64,000 nt of DNA from Sulfuritalea hydrogenivorans sk43H (GTDB lineage: Bacteria; Pseudomonadota; Gammaproteobacteria; Burkholderiales; Rhodocyclaceae). The stretch covers positions 2,046,001 to 2,110,000 of the forward strand of contig NZ_AP012547.1 of NCBI RefSeq assembly GCF_000828635.1, given 5' to 3'. Both the position numbers and the translations under genes were made by a program. Positions 63,873-64,000 of this stretch are shown one piece after another. Numbering within the stretch: position 1 is the first letter of the stretch; every line of letters starts with the position of its first letter. The notes below the pieces were generated by a model. It was not told where the DNA came from, made no database searches, and saw only the letters and a list, made by a program, of their open reading frames with translations.

Positions 63873-64000
63873 ATGTTCGAGCACGCCACCACACTGCCCC
63901 TCGCCTTCTGGCTGCTGGCGATTCTCGCCACGTTGCTGGTCGGCATGTCCAAGGCCGGCTTCGGCGGCGCGGCGGGCAGCCTCGGCGTACCGCTGATGGC
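63873..64000 (+). CDS. TauE/SafE-family permease (partial, 5' end)
   Basis: The first 42 codons run off the window end: FEHATTLPLAFWLLAILATL, then VGMSKAGFGGAAGSLGVPLM. The KAGFGG...GVPLM signature is the TauE/SafE repeat of sulfite/anion exporters. Inner-membrane protein; substrate unknown. The 119 bp before it contain no other gene. Confidence 0.85.
   Translation, partial: MFEHATTLPLAFWLLAILATLLVGMSKAGFGGAAGSLGVPLM

Overview
The window is one contiguous stretch of a GC-rich betaproteobacterial chromosome. Gene content (short HypF, HypX, an H2-sensing HoxBC/HoxJ/HoxA relay, HoxFUYH, many GGDEF/EAL/HD-GYP proteins, MASE1/MASE3 sensors, chrBA) fits a facultatively hydrogen-oxidising member of the Rhodocyclales or a close relative such as Sulfuritalea. 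That assignment is inferred from gene content and protein style, not from a marker gene. No rRNA, tRNA, CRISPR array, phage or insertion sequence was seen.

Layout. 1-12961: general housekeeping and signalling genes on mixed strands (response regulator end, two diguanylate cyclases, CBS protein, Ser/Thr kinase with HDOD and GAF domains, MetY, hydrolase, MFS and YhhN membrane proteins, FAD oxidoreductase). 13093-33496, all on the minus strand: a large [NiFe]-hydrogenase region. Read in the direction of transcription it is hybO-hybA-hybB-hybC (membrane-bound uptake enzyme), hupD-hupF-hoxT, a hemerythrin gene, hypA-hypB-hypF(short)-hypC-hypD-hypE-hypX, a hairpin-rich 190-bp gap, then hoxA-hoxB-hoxC-PGDYG gene-hoxJ-hoxV (H2 sensing and regulation). 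A good sigma-54 promoter lies 60 bp upstream of hybO, matching HoxA being a sigma-54 activator. 33649-37449: chromate cluster chrB-chrA-broken chrB-like gene-MFS. 37458-41602: small proteins and a SWIM/SNF2 helicase. 41603-42070: a gene-free stretch with tandem repeats and a candidate NikR operator, followed by a nickel permease (42071). NikR itself is at 46274. 43038-49228: MASE3-GGDEF-EAL, VOC, NikR, HD and GAF-HD-GYP proteins. 49516-54695: the NAD-coupled bidirectional hydrogenase hoxFUYH with its protease hoxW. 54706-59497: trehalose cluster (GH15, otsB, membrane-anchored otsA). 59631-64000: universal stress protein, MASE1 kinase/FixJ-type regulator pair, methyltransferase, C_GCAxxG_C_C protein and the start of a TauE/SafE permease.

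How it works together. Nickel enters by the permease under NikR; HypA-F and HypX build the Ni-Fe(CN)2CO site; HupD and HoxW are the dedicated endopeptidases for HybC and HoxH; HoxBC senses H2 and signals through HoxJ to HoxA, which with sigma-54 should drive the hybO operon. HybOABC would feed electrons to quinone and HoxFUYH to NAD+.

The least expected signals are a 24-bp dispersed repeat present about ten times both between and inside genes, two long-hairpin elements (one splitting hoxH from hoxW), the pairing of a HoxBC/HoxJ/HoxA sensor with a Hyb-type enzyme, a hemerythrin and a PGDYG gene embedded in the hydrogenase operons, an OtsA fused to a membrane sensor-like N-terminus, and a decayed second chrB-like gene.
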